DNA of 64,000 nt from assembly GCF_000519185.1 (NCBI RefSeq), contig NZ_JAFA01000008.1, positions 272,689-336,688 of the forward strand. Direction: 5' to 3'. The translations under genes and the position numbers were made by a program. The stretch comes from Paraburkholderia nodosa DSM 21604 (GTDB lineage Bacteria > Pseudomonadota > Gammaproteobacteria > Burkholderiales > Burkholderiaceae). Position 1 is the first letter of the stretch; the number at the start of each line of letters is the position of its first letter. The notes below the pieces were generated by a model. It was given only the letters and a program-made list of their open reading frames with translations. It was not told the origin of the DNA and did not search any database. Below are positions 1 to 7,098 of this stretch, in pieces.

Positions 1-52
1 GCGGGCCGCTCTGCCCCGTGCCGATCACGATCGCATCGAAACGTTGTGCCAT
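1..52 (-). CDS. FAD-dependent pyridine nucleotide-disulfide oxidoreductase, N-terminal fragment
   Basis: Only the first 17 codons are present; the rest lies beyond the left edge. They read MAQRFDAIVIGTGQSGP. This contains the dinucleotide-binding motif GTGQSG at the end of a first beta strand, as found at the N-terminus of dihydrolipoamide dehydrogenase and mercuric-reductase-like flavoproteins. The start is the ATG complementary to 50-52. The fragment is too short to say which member of the family it is or what it reduces. Confidence 0.7.
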   Translation of the reverse strand, partial: MAQRFDAIVIGTGQSGP

Positions 53-395
53 GCCGCTCTCCTTTGCCGTTGACGCGAATTGAGCCGCGGGTCGCGAAAG
101 GCGGCCGATCGCGCCATCTTACGCGCGACGAATGGCCACCGCGCGCAGCGTGGTTCCGCGTATCGGGTCCGTATCGGCGTGTATTGCGAAGGGGAGCGCA
201 GGCGCAAAAAAAGAGCCGCCTCACACGTCGAGGCGGCTCACAGGGTGACGTCACAACAGCAAACGGGCGAAGCCGCTGCGCGTCAGGGGGATCGGCGAAC
301 GCCGGGCGCGCTTGCGTCAGGCGTTCGGTGAATCTGTAACGGGAGACTCAGTCGTTAAAGTTTGGGGAAACCAGGTGCTTGCAATCAATACACAA
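53..395. other. intergenic region, one terminator only
   Basis: I see no convincing gene in this stretch. It holds the promoter side of the minus-strand flavoprotein and the hairpin at 205-239 described separately. Short open frames here have no recognisable protein features. Confidence 0.5.
205..239 (-). terminator. intrinsic terminator
   Basis: A perfect 10-bp inverted repeat (213-222 with 230-239, GAGCCGCCTC/GAGGCGGCTC) has a 7-nt loop. It is followed on the minus strand by a T-run (A-run at 205-212 on the plus strand). It would end transcription of the small minus-strand gene at 396-605. Confidence 0.8.
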
Positions 396-605
396 TCAGT
401 GCACGCAATCGGTCGGCGCACATTCTCCGTGGCCCGCGTTCCAGAGTTCGCGCGAGCGCAGGAAGGCGGCGCGCGCGCCGCGCGTCGCCATCATCAGCCC
501 GACTTGCCCCATGTTGAAGTCGTGCGACACCATCAGCTGCATCAGGTCCACCATCGGCAGGACCAATGCTGGCTGATATAACTGTCGTTCGATAAAGGAT
601 TTCAT
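396..605 (-). CDS. conserved-looking small protein, 69 aa, function unknown
   Basis: This is a short minus-strand frame preceded by a good ribosome-binding site (GGGAGCGG) and followed by the terminator at 205-239, which supports a real gene. The protein is amphipathic and unusually rich in methionine in its first 40 residues (MVDLMQLM, then GQVGLMMATRGARAAF), with a hydrophilic Cys/His-containing tail. No signal peptide or clear membrane span is visible. I do not recognise the family and assign no function. Confidence 0.5.
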   Translation of the reverse strand: MKSFIERQLYQPALVLPMVDLMQLMVSHDFNMGQVGLMMATRGARAAFLRSRELWNAGHGECAPTDCVH

Positions 606-835
606 GACCGCTCCCGCTGCATGCCCCGCGTCCTACTGACGCAAGGTCATTCAATGGTTGTCATTTTAGGAATGCAGCGTGCGCCGATAAATGGGCCGTC
701 CGCGAAGTCACTTGTCGAAAATCGCAAACAATCGACCCGAATGCGGAGGCAGGGGGGCGGCGGCGTGCCGGCCGGGCATTGCGCGCGGCCGCGCCAAACG
801 GTGCTTTGCGCGAATCCCGGCCGTGCGGAGGCGCT

Positions 836-1450
836 TCAGTCGAGGGGCGTGGCAACGAATGCCGGCAGCGTCTCGGCGTGCGCGGAAAGCGCGGCAATCG
901 CCGGATATCGGGCGGGATCAGCGCAGCCGGGCAGCATGTACTGGTTGAAACGCCACGCGACGGCCGCGGTGATGTCCGCTTGCGTGATGCGGCCCGCGCA
1001 CAGCCAGCCGTCGCGGCCCGCCACGAGCTGGTCGAGCACGGCCCAGGCCGCGTGCATCTGGGCGTTCACGCGCTCGAACCACGGCTCGTGCTGGCGCTCG
1101 GCGGGGCGCAACTGGCGCTCATAGACCTGCTGCACCGTCTTTTCCATGGCCGCGAGCGCGAAACCGTTCACGCGCAGCGCGAAGGTCCGCTCCTGCGTCT
1201 CCTCCGGCATGAGCCGCTGCGCGGCGGGCACTTTGCGATCCAGGTAGTCGAGGATCAGCGTCGAGTCGATCAACTGGGTGCCGTCGTCGTCGATGAACGT
1301 CGGCGCCTTCACGACGGGATTGATCTGAGCAAATTCGTCGTACTGCCGAAATACCGAAATGCTGCGGTGCTCGAACTCGAGCCCCAGCACATGGAGCGAA
1401 ATCGCGACGCGACGCACATAGGGGGAGTCCATCATGCCGATCAACTGCAT
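836..1450 (-). CDS. glutathione S-transferase family protein
   Basis: A predicted cytosolic protein of 204 aa, the usual GST length. The N-terminal thioredoxin-like half runs from MQLIGMMDSPYVRRVAISL to about residue 75. It contains the cis-proline segment VKAPTF and the glutathione-binding stretch DSTLILDYLD. The C-terminal half is the all-helical domain. The start at 1450 is preferred over an upstream in-frame start because it begins directly on the first beta strand and follows AGGTGA. Members conjugate glutathione to electrophiles or act as thiol reductases; substrate and class cannot be told here. It appears to be a single-gene unit. Confidence 0.88.
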   Translation of the reverse strand: MQLIGMMDSPYVRRVAISLHVLGLEFEHRSISVFRQYDEFAQINPVVKAPTFIDDDGTQLIDSTLILDYLDRKVPAAQRLMPEETQERTFALRVNGFALAAMEKTVQQVYERQLRPAERQHEPWFERVNAQMHAAWAVLDQLVAGRDGWLCAGRITQADITAAVAWRFNQYMLPGCADPARYPAIAALSAHAETLPAFVATPLD

Positions 1451-1884
1451 GGGTTCACCTCGCACAGAAAAAAAGGGATCGGACGTCGATCTTGCAGGAA
1501 GCCCTCGCACATTTCAAGGCAAGTTGAGCACACCCGGATCGGCGCCCTGCCAAGACGGCTCGTTGTGCAAAAACACACCGTGTCGATGTGCCACGTCCGG
1601 CTCGCCGCACAACAGGGCTACATTTGTTAGCAGACGTCGGATCTGACGCGTCGCGGCATTGTTGCGACGCAGCGCCCCATCCTGCGTACGGGCGCTTTTT
1701 TACCGTGCCGCGCTGCTCAAGGCGCAGCGGTGCGTGGGGTCCAAGCGAAGGATGCCGAAGCATTACGCAGAGCGCATGAAAGCGGGTTTTTGCGCGCCAC
1801 ATGTGCTGCAGTGCATCGCCGGGAAACTCCTGGATTCGGACGCCGAACGGCTGAGATAGTCTCAATGCACAAGGAGACGAAATC
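1451..1884. other. intergenic region with a terminator-like hairpin
   Basis: No supported gene. The stretch carries a plus-strand hairpin with a T-run at 1671-1701 (separate entry) and the upstream region of the small plus-strand gene at 1885. Open frames on both strands lack ribosome-binding sites and protein features. Confidence 0.5.
1671..1701 (+). terminator. terminator-like hairpin, no gene obviously upstream
   Basis: AGCGCCC (1671-1677) pairs with GGGCGCT (1690-1696) and is followed by a T-run to 1701. No plus-strand gene ends nearby, so it may end a small untranslated RNA. The bases just before and including the left arm (1659-1677) recur at 3189-3207 with one mismatch. Confidence 0.5.
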
Positions 1885-2133
1885 ATGAGACAGGCATTCA
1901 ATGTTGGTGTTGTCATCGTCCTCGCCCTCCTCCTCGCGAATCGTGCCATGACACGTGTGCAGGCTCACGAGGCTGGCTCGCTTACCTGTGCCCAGGGCTC
2001 CGCACTCGTCAAGGCCGAAGCACTCGTGCGCGGATTCGGCGAACGCGGCGCGAGCGCCCAGGGCGAAAACTTCCTCTCTTCCTGTCTCGTTTCGGGCCAG
2101 GGTCAAGTCGGCGACCTGATCGCCCACGACTGA
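1885..2133 (+). CDS. small exported or membrane-anchored protein, 82 aa, unknown function
   Basis: The ATG is preceded by a strong AAGGAGACGAAATC ribosome-binding region. Residues 5-20 (FNVGVVIVLALLLANR) form a hydrophobic signal peptide or anchor. The remaining part contains two cysteines (in LTCAQG and LSSCLV) that could form a disulfide in the periplasm. No family is recognised. It stands alone, about 110 bp upstream of a decayed methyltransferase gene. Confidence 0.6.
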   Translation: MRQAFNVGVVIVLALLLANRAMTRVQAHEAGSLTCAQGSALVKAEALVRGFGERGASAQGENFLSSCLVSGQGQVGDLIAHD

Positions 2134-2242
2134 ACGCCCTGCGCGCCGCGACCGCCTGGACGTGTTTCGCGGCGCGAGCGCCGTTCAACGGCGCAGCGTG
2201 TGGTGCCAGGCGCGCTCGCGGACCTACCGCGGGAGCGCGCTC

Positions 2243-2545
2243 ATGGCCAACCCGCGCAACGCCGTACATCACCCGGCCGAACCGGGCTACACGCCCGCCG
2301 CCGCGGACCACCCTGGCCGCGGCCGCCCCGATTACCCGCCCGAAGTGAACGCCTCGCTGCGCGACGCCCCCGGCCTTCGCCTCGGGTGCGACAGTCGTCG
2401 ACCTGGGCGCTGGCACCGGTAAATTCACGCGCCGCCTGCTGCGTCGACGCGGTCCACTCATCGATTCGGAGCCCGCGCTGCGCGTGCGGCCGTTCGTGAA
2501 GGCGCCTTACGGCACGGCAGCGTTCCACTGCATCAAACAAGCCTG
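2243..2545 (+). pseudogene. remnant of a class I SAM-dependent methyltransferase
   Basis: The frame opening at ATG 2243 has the usual family N-terminus (GRGRPDYPPEV, then SLRDAPGLRLG). It then goes out of frame near 2380-2388. In the next frame the SAM-binding motif I is intact from 2388 (ATVVDLGAGTGKFTRRLL). Almost immediately this joins a segment resembling the family's C-terminus (APYGTAAFHCIK). So at least one frameshift and a large internal deletion of roughly 150 codons have removed the catalytic core. It is a non-functional relic. The assignment is pattern recognition, not a database match. Confidence 0.6.
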
Positions 2546-2622
2546 GCGCGCCGAAGCGCACCGCTGCGGGTTGCCAATTCCCCGGGTTGGCGGCGAGAAT
2601 GCTCGCGGACCACGGAGAATCT

Positions 2623-2895
2623 ATGAAAGGTTGCATCCTGTTGTTTGGAGTCAGCATGCTGGCGGCGTGCACATCGGTGACGGCCGTCAATTCGAGACAG
2701 GATGGGCATCTCACCGTCACGAGCCGCGCGCGCTGGGATCTGGTTTCGTGGAACCACGTGCGCGCAGCCGGGCTCAGCGAAGCCGAAGACTACTGCGAAA
2801 AACAGAAGAAACAGCTGCACACGGTCGAGATCCACAGCGAAGGCCTGCGCGGCGTGACGTCCCAGACAGTAGAAGTAATCTTCGACTGCATCTGA
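2623..2895 (+). CDS. small predicted lipoprotein, 90 aa
   Basis: MKGCILLFGVSMLAACTS is a type II signal peptide with lipobox LAAC, so the mature protein should be lipidated at Cys16. The mature part is hydrophilic and has a Cys pair (DYCEKQKKQ and the C-terminal FDCI) that may form a disulfide. The ATG at 2623 follows GGAGAATCT and is preferred over an in-frame ATG 12 codons upstream because it starts the signal peptide. It resembles small hypothetical lipoproteins of Burkholderiaceae; the function is unknown. Confidence 0.72.
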   Translation: MKGCILLFGVSMLAACTSVTAVNSRQDGHLTVTSRARWDLVSWNHVRAAGLSEAEDYCEKQKKQLHTVEIHSEGLRGVTSQTVEVIFDCI

Positions 2896-3073
2896 TGGGG
2901 GCCGCACAGTCTTCTCGCTCATCCGCGTCAACCGGGCGTTGCAGCCCGTTAGCGCCCTGTTGCAGACCAAATTGCTCGCGTTAGCGCAATAGTTTGTTGT
3001 CGTTCACCCCGATACCCAAACCGCATGACCGCGCTAAACTGACGATACATTTTGTTACGTTCAGGGCCGAGTC

Positions 3074-3175
3074 ATGTTGACCGCATTCTTCATCGCCTGC
3101 CCCTTTGGCATCGCGGCCTTGTTCGGATTCGCAAGGCTGATCAATCCACTCACCGGGAAGATCGGTAATCGTTGA
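3074..3175 (+). CDS. possible 33-aa membrane mini-protein
   Basis: An open frame reading MLTAFFIACPFGIAALFGFA followed by RLINPLTGKIGNR. A single hydrophobic helix of about 19 residues is followed by a basic tail, a layout common in bacterial membrane mini-proteins. Only a weak purine-rich site (AGGGCCGAG) precedes the ATG. Composition favours a real protein but nothing else proves it. Confidence 0.35.
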   Translation: MLTAFFIACPFGIAALFGFARLINPLTGKIGNR

Positions 3176-3324
3176 GGGCGCAAGCGCCTTGTTGCGGCGC
3201 AGCGCCCGACCGATCCTCGCGCCGCCATTCTGCGCGGCTGCTGCGGTTTTTTCCCGCCCTCTCCCGTTTTCCCCTTCGCCGTAGCCAGATCCCTTCGTGT
3301 GCCCGCACGGATTAAGCCGTGCCA

Positions 3325-3361
3325 ATAAAAAACCCGCGAAGCGTCAAGCCATCGCGGGTTT
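3325..3361 (-). terminator. intrinsic terminator of tRNA-Leu
   Basis: AAACCCGCGA (3330-3339) pairs with TCGCGGGTTT (3352-3361). The minus strand then continues into a T-run (A-run at 3327-3332). It lies about 45 nt beyond the 3' end of the minus-strand tRNA-Leu gene. Confidence 0.8.
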
Positions 3362-3406
3362 CCGGAATCCAGCGGAATTCGCTGGAACAACCACTGGAAC
3401 AACATC

Positions 3407-3777
3407 TGGTGCCGGGGACCGGACTCGAACCGGCAAGCCGTTAGGCGGCGGATTTTCATCACACCACGTCTTTCGACGCCTCGCGTCCCTGCCTGGACGC
3501 GCGTTCGTGCGCTGGACTATGCCTTCGCCGTCGCTTAAGCGCCGCGTATCTCACGCCGCGCCTGGCCTTAGGCGCCCCCCGTCTAGTCTCTACACCTTCC
3601 TGACCACCGCTTTGCGCGGCAGCCGGCTTGGCTCGGCGTTGCCTCGGCGCCTCGCGCGCAACGCGCTTCAAGGCCCAGGGGGTTCGCCGAATTTGAGGGG
3701 TTCTGCACCGGCCGTTTCCGGTCGGGCACTCAATCGTTTTTTAAGTCCGCTATGTTTACCAATTTCATCACCCCGGC
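3407..3777 (-). tRNA. leuZ: tRNA-Leu(UAA), split by a group I intron
   Basis: The 5' exon (3777 to 3743) begins GCCGGGG, has a D arm with AATTGGTAAAC, and reaches anticodon-stem strand GCGGA and CTT. The 3' exon (3456 to 3407) begins AAAA then TCCGC, completing a CTTAAAA loop with anticodon TAA. A long variable arm, T arm (GCCGG-TTCGAGT-CCGGT), acceptor CCCCGGC, discriminator A and encoded CCA follow. Joined, the exons give an 85-nt tRNA with all stems paired. The interruption lies after anticodon base U34, the classic site of group I introns in tRNA-Leu(UAA). The symbol follows the E. coli name for this isoacceptor and is only a label. A terminator follows at 3325-3361. Confidence 0.9.
3457..3742 (-). 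ncRNA. group I self-splicing intron in tRNA-Leu(UAA), 286 nt
   Basis: Read on the minus strand, the intron shows the group I hallmarks. P1 forms between exon ACUU and the internal guide GAGU, giving a U-G wobble at the 5' splice site. A P4-type pairing joins UUCGGCG with CGCCGAG, inside the conserved block GCCGAGCCAAGCC near 3630-3642. P7 forms between GACUA (3588-3584) and UAGUC (3519-3515), inside AGAGACTAGACGG and GGCATAGTCC. The last intron base is the required G (3457). No homing-endonuclease frame fits inside. Layout and insertion site resemble the IC3 class of cyanobacterial tRNA-Leu introns; subclass and autocatalysis are inferred. Confidence 0.88.
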
Positions 3778-3883
3778 AGGGCGGACGCGATTCTACCATT
3801 GCCCGGCGCGGGTCCCAAAGGCGCAACCGGGGACCGCATCCGTCATCTGCCGGTCATACGCGTTTTTCATAATCGGCCCCATC

Positions 3884-3899
3884 GAAAACGTTTACAAAC
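3884..3899. promoter_or_regulatory. likely operator of the adjacent LacI-family regulator
   Basis: The AAACGTTT palindrome at 3886-3893, extended as AAACGTTTACA, has the central CG and flanks typical of LacI/GalR-family operators. It sits about 25 bp upstream of the regulator start codon, so autoregulation, and possibly control of the ABC genes downstream, is plausible. No footprint data are implied. Confidence 0.45.
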
Positions 3900-3917
3900 G
3901 ACGCCGGGGCCGCTCGC

Positions 3918-4985
3918 ATGACGCCAACCATCAAGGATGTCGCCGCACACGCCGGATTCTCGATCGCCACCGTGTCACGCGCGATCAATGCGCCTCACAC
4001 GGTCAACCCCATCACGCTCGCGCGGGTGCGTGAAGCGATCGACGCGCTGAAGTTCCGCCCGAACCCGCTCGGCCGCCAGTTGCGCGGCGAGCGCACGCGT
4101 CTGATCGGCGTGGTGCTGCCCACGCTCGCCAATCCGGTGTTCGCGGAGTGCCTGCAGGGCATCGACGAACTCGCCTCGGCGCAGGGCTTTCGCCTCATGC
4201 TGATGACCACGCAATACGACGCCGATCGCGAGCGTCATGCGATCGAGACGTTGCGCGCGCAACGTGTCGAGGGCCTGATCCTGACCGTCGCCGACGCCGA
4301 CACGCACCCGCTGCTCGACGAACTCGACGCGGACGGCCCGCTCTACGTGCTGATGCACAACGATACGAAGCGGCGCCCTTCGGTATCGGTGGACAACCAC
4401 AAGGCCGCCTGCGACGGCGTGCGCATGCTCATCGCGCATGGTCATCGCCGCATTCTCATGCTGGCCGGCACGTTGGCCGCCTCCGACCGCGCGCGCCAGC
4501 GCCACGCTGGCTATGCCCTCGCGATGCAGCAGGCCGGCCTCACGCCCGCGCCGGCCCTCGAAATCGATTTCAACGCGCAGGAACTCGCGCCTTCGGTGCT
4601 CGCGCATCTGACGAGCGGACCCGCGCGCCCCACGGCCCTCTTCTGCAGTAACGACCTGCTGGCGATGGTCGTGATGCGCGGACTGCGCCGCGCCCGTCTG
4701 CGCGTGCCGCAGGACATGTCGATTCTCGGCTTCGACGGCCTCGCGATGGGCGAACTGCTCGCGCCGCCGCTTGCGAGCATCGGCACGCCGAACCGCGAGA
4801 TCGGACGCGAAGCGTGGCAATGCCTGATGGCGCGCATCGGCGGCCAGTACGCGGGGCCGCTCGCCAATACGCTGCCGCACACCTTGCGCGCGGGCGGCAC
4901 CATCGCGGCGATCGCGCACGCGCCGCTCGGCGCGCGTGGGAGCGCGATCGATCGCGACCTCGAACTCGGCGGCGCGCTCCCGTGA
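3918..4985 (+). CDS. LacI-family transcriptional regulator
   Basis: A 355-aa protein with an N-terminal LacI HTH (TIKDVAAHAGFSIATVSRAI, residues 3-22) and hinge helix. A periplasmic-binding-protein-like sensor domain follows from about residue 62 (LIGVVLPTLANPVFAECLQG) to about 330. It is the first gene of a plus-strand run with an ABC importer and a phosphodiesterase, so it probably represses that cluster and is released by the imported compound or a derivative. A LacI-type palindrome lies just upstream. The ligand cannot be read from the sequence. The start follows family alignment; no strong Shine-Dalgarno is visible. Confidence 0.88.
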   Translation: MTPTIKDVAAHAGFSIATVSRAINAPHTVNPITLARVREAIDALKFRPNPLGRQLRGERTRLIGVVLPTLANPVFAECLQGIDELASAQGFRLMLMTTQYDADRERHAIETLRAQRVEGLILTVADADTHPLLDELDADGPLYVLMHNDTKRRPSVSVDNHKAACDGVRMLIAHGHRRILMLAGTLAASDRARQRHAGYALAMQQAGLTPAPALEIDFNAQELAPSVLAHLTSGPARPTALFCSNDLLAMVVMRGLRRARLRVPQDMSILGFDGLAMGELLAPPLASIGTPNREIGREAWQCLMARIGGQYAGPLANTLPHTLRAGGTIAAIAHAPLGARGSAIDRDLELGGALP

Positions 4986-5103
4986 GTCCGTGGCGCGTCT
5001 GAAGAACAAACCGAACCAGCCAAACAAGCCAAATAATCCGGACCGCGCACGCACGCGGCCCTCATCCACCAGAACGCTCTCGCAACCGACCTGGAGACCT
5101 GCC

Positions 5104-6225
5104 GTGACCAGCCGCTTCGCCTTTGCCGGCCCGCTTTCGCTTGTGCCCGTGCGCGCCGCCCTGCGCGCGCTAGCCGCGCCCGTGCGGCGCTTGACCCGCT
5201 TGCCCCGCTTCTCCCGTGCGCTGCCGCTCGCCGCGAGCGCCGCCGCCCTCGTCGCTGGATTTGCCGCGCCGCTTTCGGCACAGGCCGACCAAACCGCAAT
5301 CTGCTACAACTGCCCGCCCGAATGGGCAGACTGGGCGAGCCAGATTCAGGCGATCCAGAAAGAGACTGGCATTCGCGTGCCGTTCGACAACAAGAATTCC
5401 GGCCAATCCATCGCACAACTGATGGCCGAGCAGAAGAGCCCGGTCGCCGACGTCGTCTACCTAGGCGTGTCTTCGGCGTTCCAGGCGAAGGACAAGGGCG
5501 TGATCACGCCGTACAAGCCCGCGCACTGGAACGACATTCCGGCCGACCTGAAGGACCCGCAAGGCTACTGGTTCGCCATCCACTCGGGCACGCTCGGCTT
5601 CTTCGTCAACAAGGACGCGCTCGAAGGCAAGCCGGTACCGCGTTCGTGGGCCGATCTTCTCAAGCCCGAGTACAAGGGCATGGTCGGCTACCTCGATCCG
5701 TCGAGCGCCTTCGTGGGGTATGCGGGCGCGGTGGCCGTGAACCTCGCGTTGGGCGGCACGCTCGACAACTTCCAGCCCGCTTTCGAATGGTTCGGCAAGC
5801 TCAAGGCGAACCAGCCGATCGTGCCGAAGCAGACCGCCTACGCGCGCGTGCTTTCGGGTGAGATTCCGATCCTGCTCGACTACGACTTCGACGCCTACCG
5901 CGCCAAGTACAAGGACCACGCGAACGTCGAGTTCGTGATCCCCAAGGAAGGCACGATTTCGGTGCCCTACGTGATGAGCCTCGTGAAGAACGGTCCGCAC
6001 GAAGCGAACGGCAAGAAGGTGCTCGACTTCGTGCTCTCCGACGAAGGCCAGAAGCTCTGGGCCAATGCCTACCTGCGCCCGGTGCGCGCGAGCGCGCTCT
6101 CGCCGGAAGCGGCCTCGAAGTTCCTGCCCGCGAGCGACTATGCGCGCGCAAAACCCGTGGACTTCGCGAAGATGGCGGCGCAGCAGCAGGCGTTCGGCGA
6201 GCGCTATCTGCAGATCATGCACTGA
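5104..6225 (+). CDS. ABC transporter periplasmic substrate-binding protein
   Basis: A 373-aa extracellular solute-binding protein of the iron/spermidine/phosphonate-like group. The chosen GTG follows CTGGAGACC. It gives an unusually long, arginine-rich n-region (about 35 residues) before the hydrophobic core (LAASAAALVAGFAAPL) and a likely cleavage after SAQA. The mature protein starts ADQTAICYNCPPEWADWASQ; the close Cys pair is notable. An open frame extends further upstream into the regulator gene but overlaps it and has no signal peptide. Two permeases and an ATPase follow. The substrate is unknown; the downstream phosphodiesterase hints at a phosphate ester. Confidence 0.85.
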   Translation: MTSRFAFAGPLSLVPVRAALRALAAPVRRLTRLPRFSRALPLAASAAALVAGFAAPLSAQADQTAICYNCPPEWADWASQIQAIQKETGIRVPFDNKNSGQSIAQLMAEQKSPVADVVYLGVSSAFQAKDKGVITPYKPAHWNDIPADLKDPQGYWFAIHSGTLGFFVNKDALEGKPVPRSWADLLKPEYKGMVGYLDPSSAFVGYAGAVAVNLALGGTLDNFQPAFEWFGKLKANQPIVPKQTAYARVLSGEIPILLDYDFDAYRAKYKDHANVEFVIPKEGTISVPYVMSLVKNGPHEANGKKVLDFVLSDEGQKLWANAYLRPVRASALSPEAASKFLPASDYARAKPVDFAKMAAQQQAFGERYLQIMH

Positions 6226-6245
6226 TACTCAAGCCGATCACTTCC

Positions 6246-7070
6246 ATGCATGACCTCACTTTTCCGCTGCGCTGGCGTGTGGCGCTCATCGCGCCCGCGC
6301 TCGCGGTGTTCCTCGCATTCTGGCTGTTGCCGATGATCGCGCTCGTGCAGGTGAGCGCCGACGGACACTTCGTCGAAACTTATCGCGCACTGCTGACGAA
6401 TGGCCGCTACATGAGGAGCCTTGGCGCGACCATCGCACTCTCGGCCGCCGTGACCGCGGCAACGCTCGTGATCTCGACGATCTGCGGCCTTCTGCTCGCG
6501 CGGCGCGCGTTCGCGGGGCGCCGCGCGCTCGTCGCGTTGCTCACGTTTCCACTGGCGTTTCCGGGCGTGGTGGTCGGCTTCATGGTCATCATGCTCGCCG
6601 GCCGCCAGGGGTTGATCGGCGCGCTTTCGCTGCGGCTCACCGGCGAGCGCTGGGTGTTCGCGTACTCGATGGCGGGACTCTTCGTGGGTTATCTGTACTT
6701 TTCGATCCCGCGCGTGATCGTGACGGTGATGGCCTGCGCAAGCCAGCTCGACGGCTCGCTCGAAGAGGCCGCACGCTCGCTTGGTGCGTCGTCGTGGCGT
6801 GTGCTGTGCGACGTGATCCTGCCCGCGCTCGCGCCCGGCCTCGTCGCCGCAGGGGCGATCTGCTTCGCGACCGCGATGGGCGCGTTCGGCACGGCGTTCA
6901 CGCTCGCCACCGACATCGACGTCCTGCCGATGACGATCTATACCGAGTTCACGCTCAACGCGAACATGGTCACGGCGGCCGGCCTCTCGATCGTGCTCGG
7001 TCTCGTCACGTGGGCGGTGCTCACGCTCGCGCGCAGCGTGTCGGGCGCGGCCGTCGCGGCCACGGCATGA
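6246..7070 (+). CDS. ABC transporter permease, first subunit
   Basis: A 274-aa inner-membrane protein with six predicted hydrophobic segments. It has the binding-protein-dependent permease signature near EEAARSLGASSWRVLCDVIL (the EAA loop that docks on the ATPase). It starts 20 bp after the binding-protein gene and resembles the PotB/PhnU-type permease half. It should pair with the second permease at 7099-8043. No clear Shine-Dalgarno precedes the ATG, so translation may depend on coupling. Confidence 0.86.
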   Translation: MHDLTFPLRWRVALIAPALAVFLAFWLLPMIALVQVSADGHFVETYRALLTNGRYMRSLGATIALSAAVTAATLVISTICGLLLARRAFAGRRALVALLTFPLAFPGVVVGFMVIMLAGRQGLIGALSLRLTGERWVFAYSMAGLFVGYLYFSIPRVIVTVMACASQLDGSLEEAARSLGASSWRVLCDVILPALAPGLVAAGAICFATAMGAFGTAFTLATDIDVLPMTIYTEFTLNANMVTAAGLSIVLGLVTWAVLTLARSVSGAAVAATA

Positions 7071-7098
7071 GCACGCGGTGGTTTTCGAGGACTCCAGA

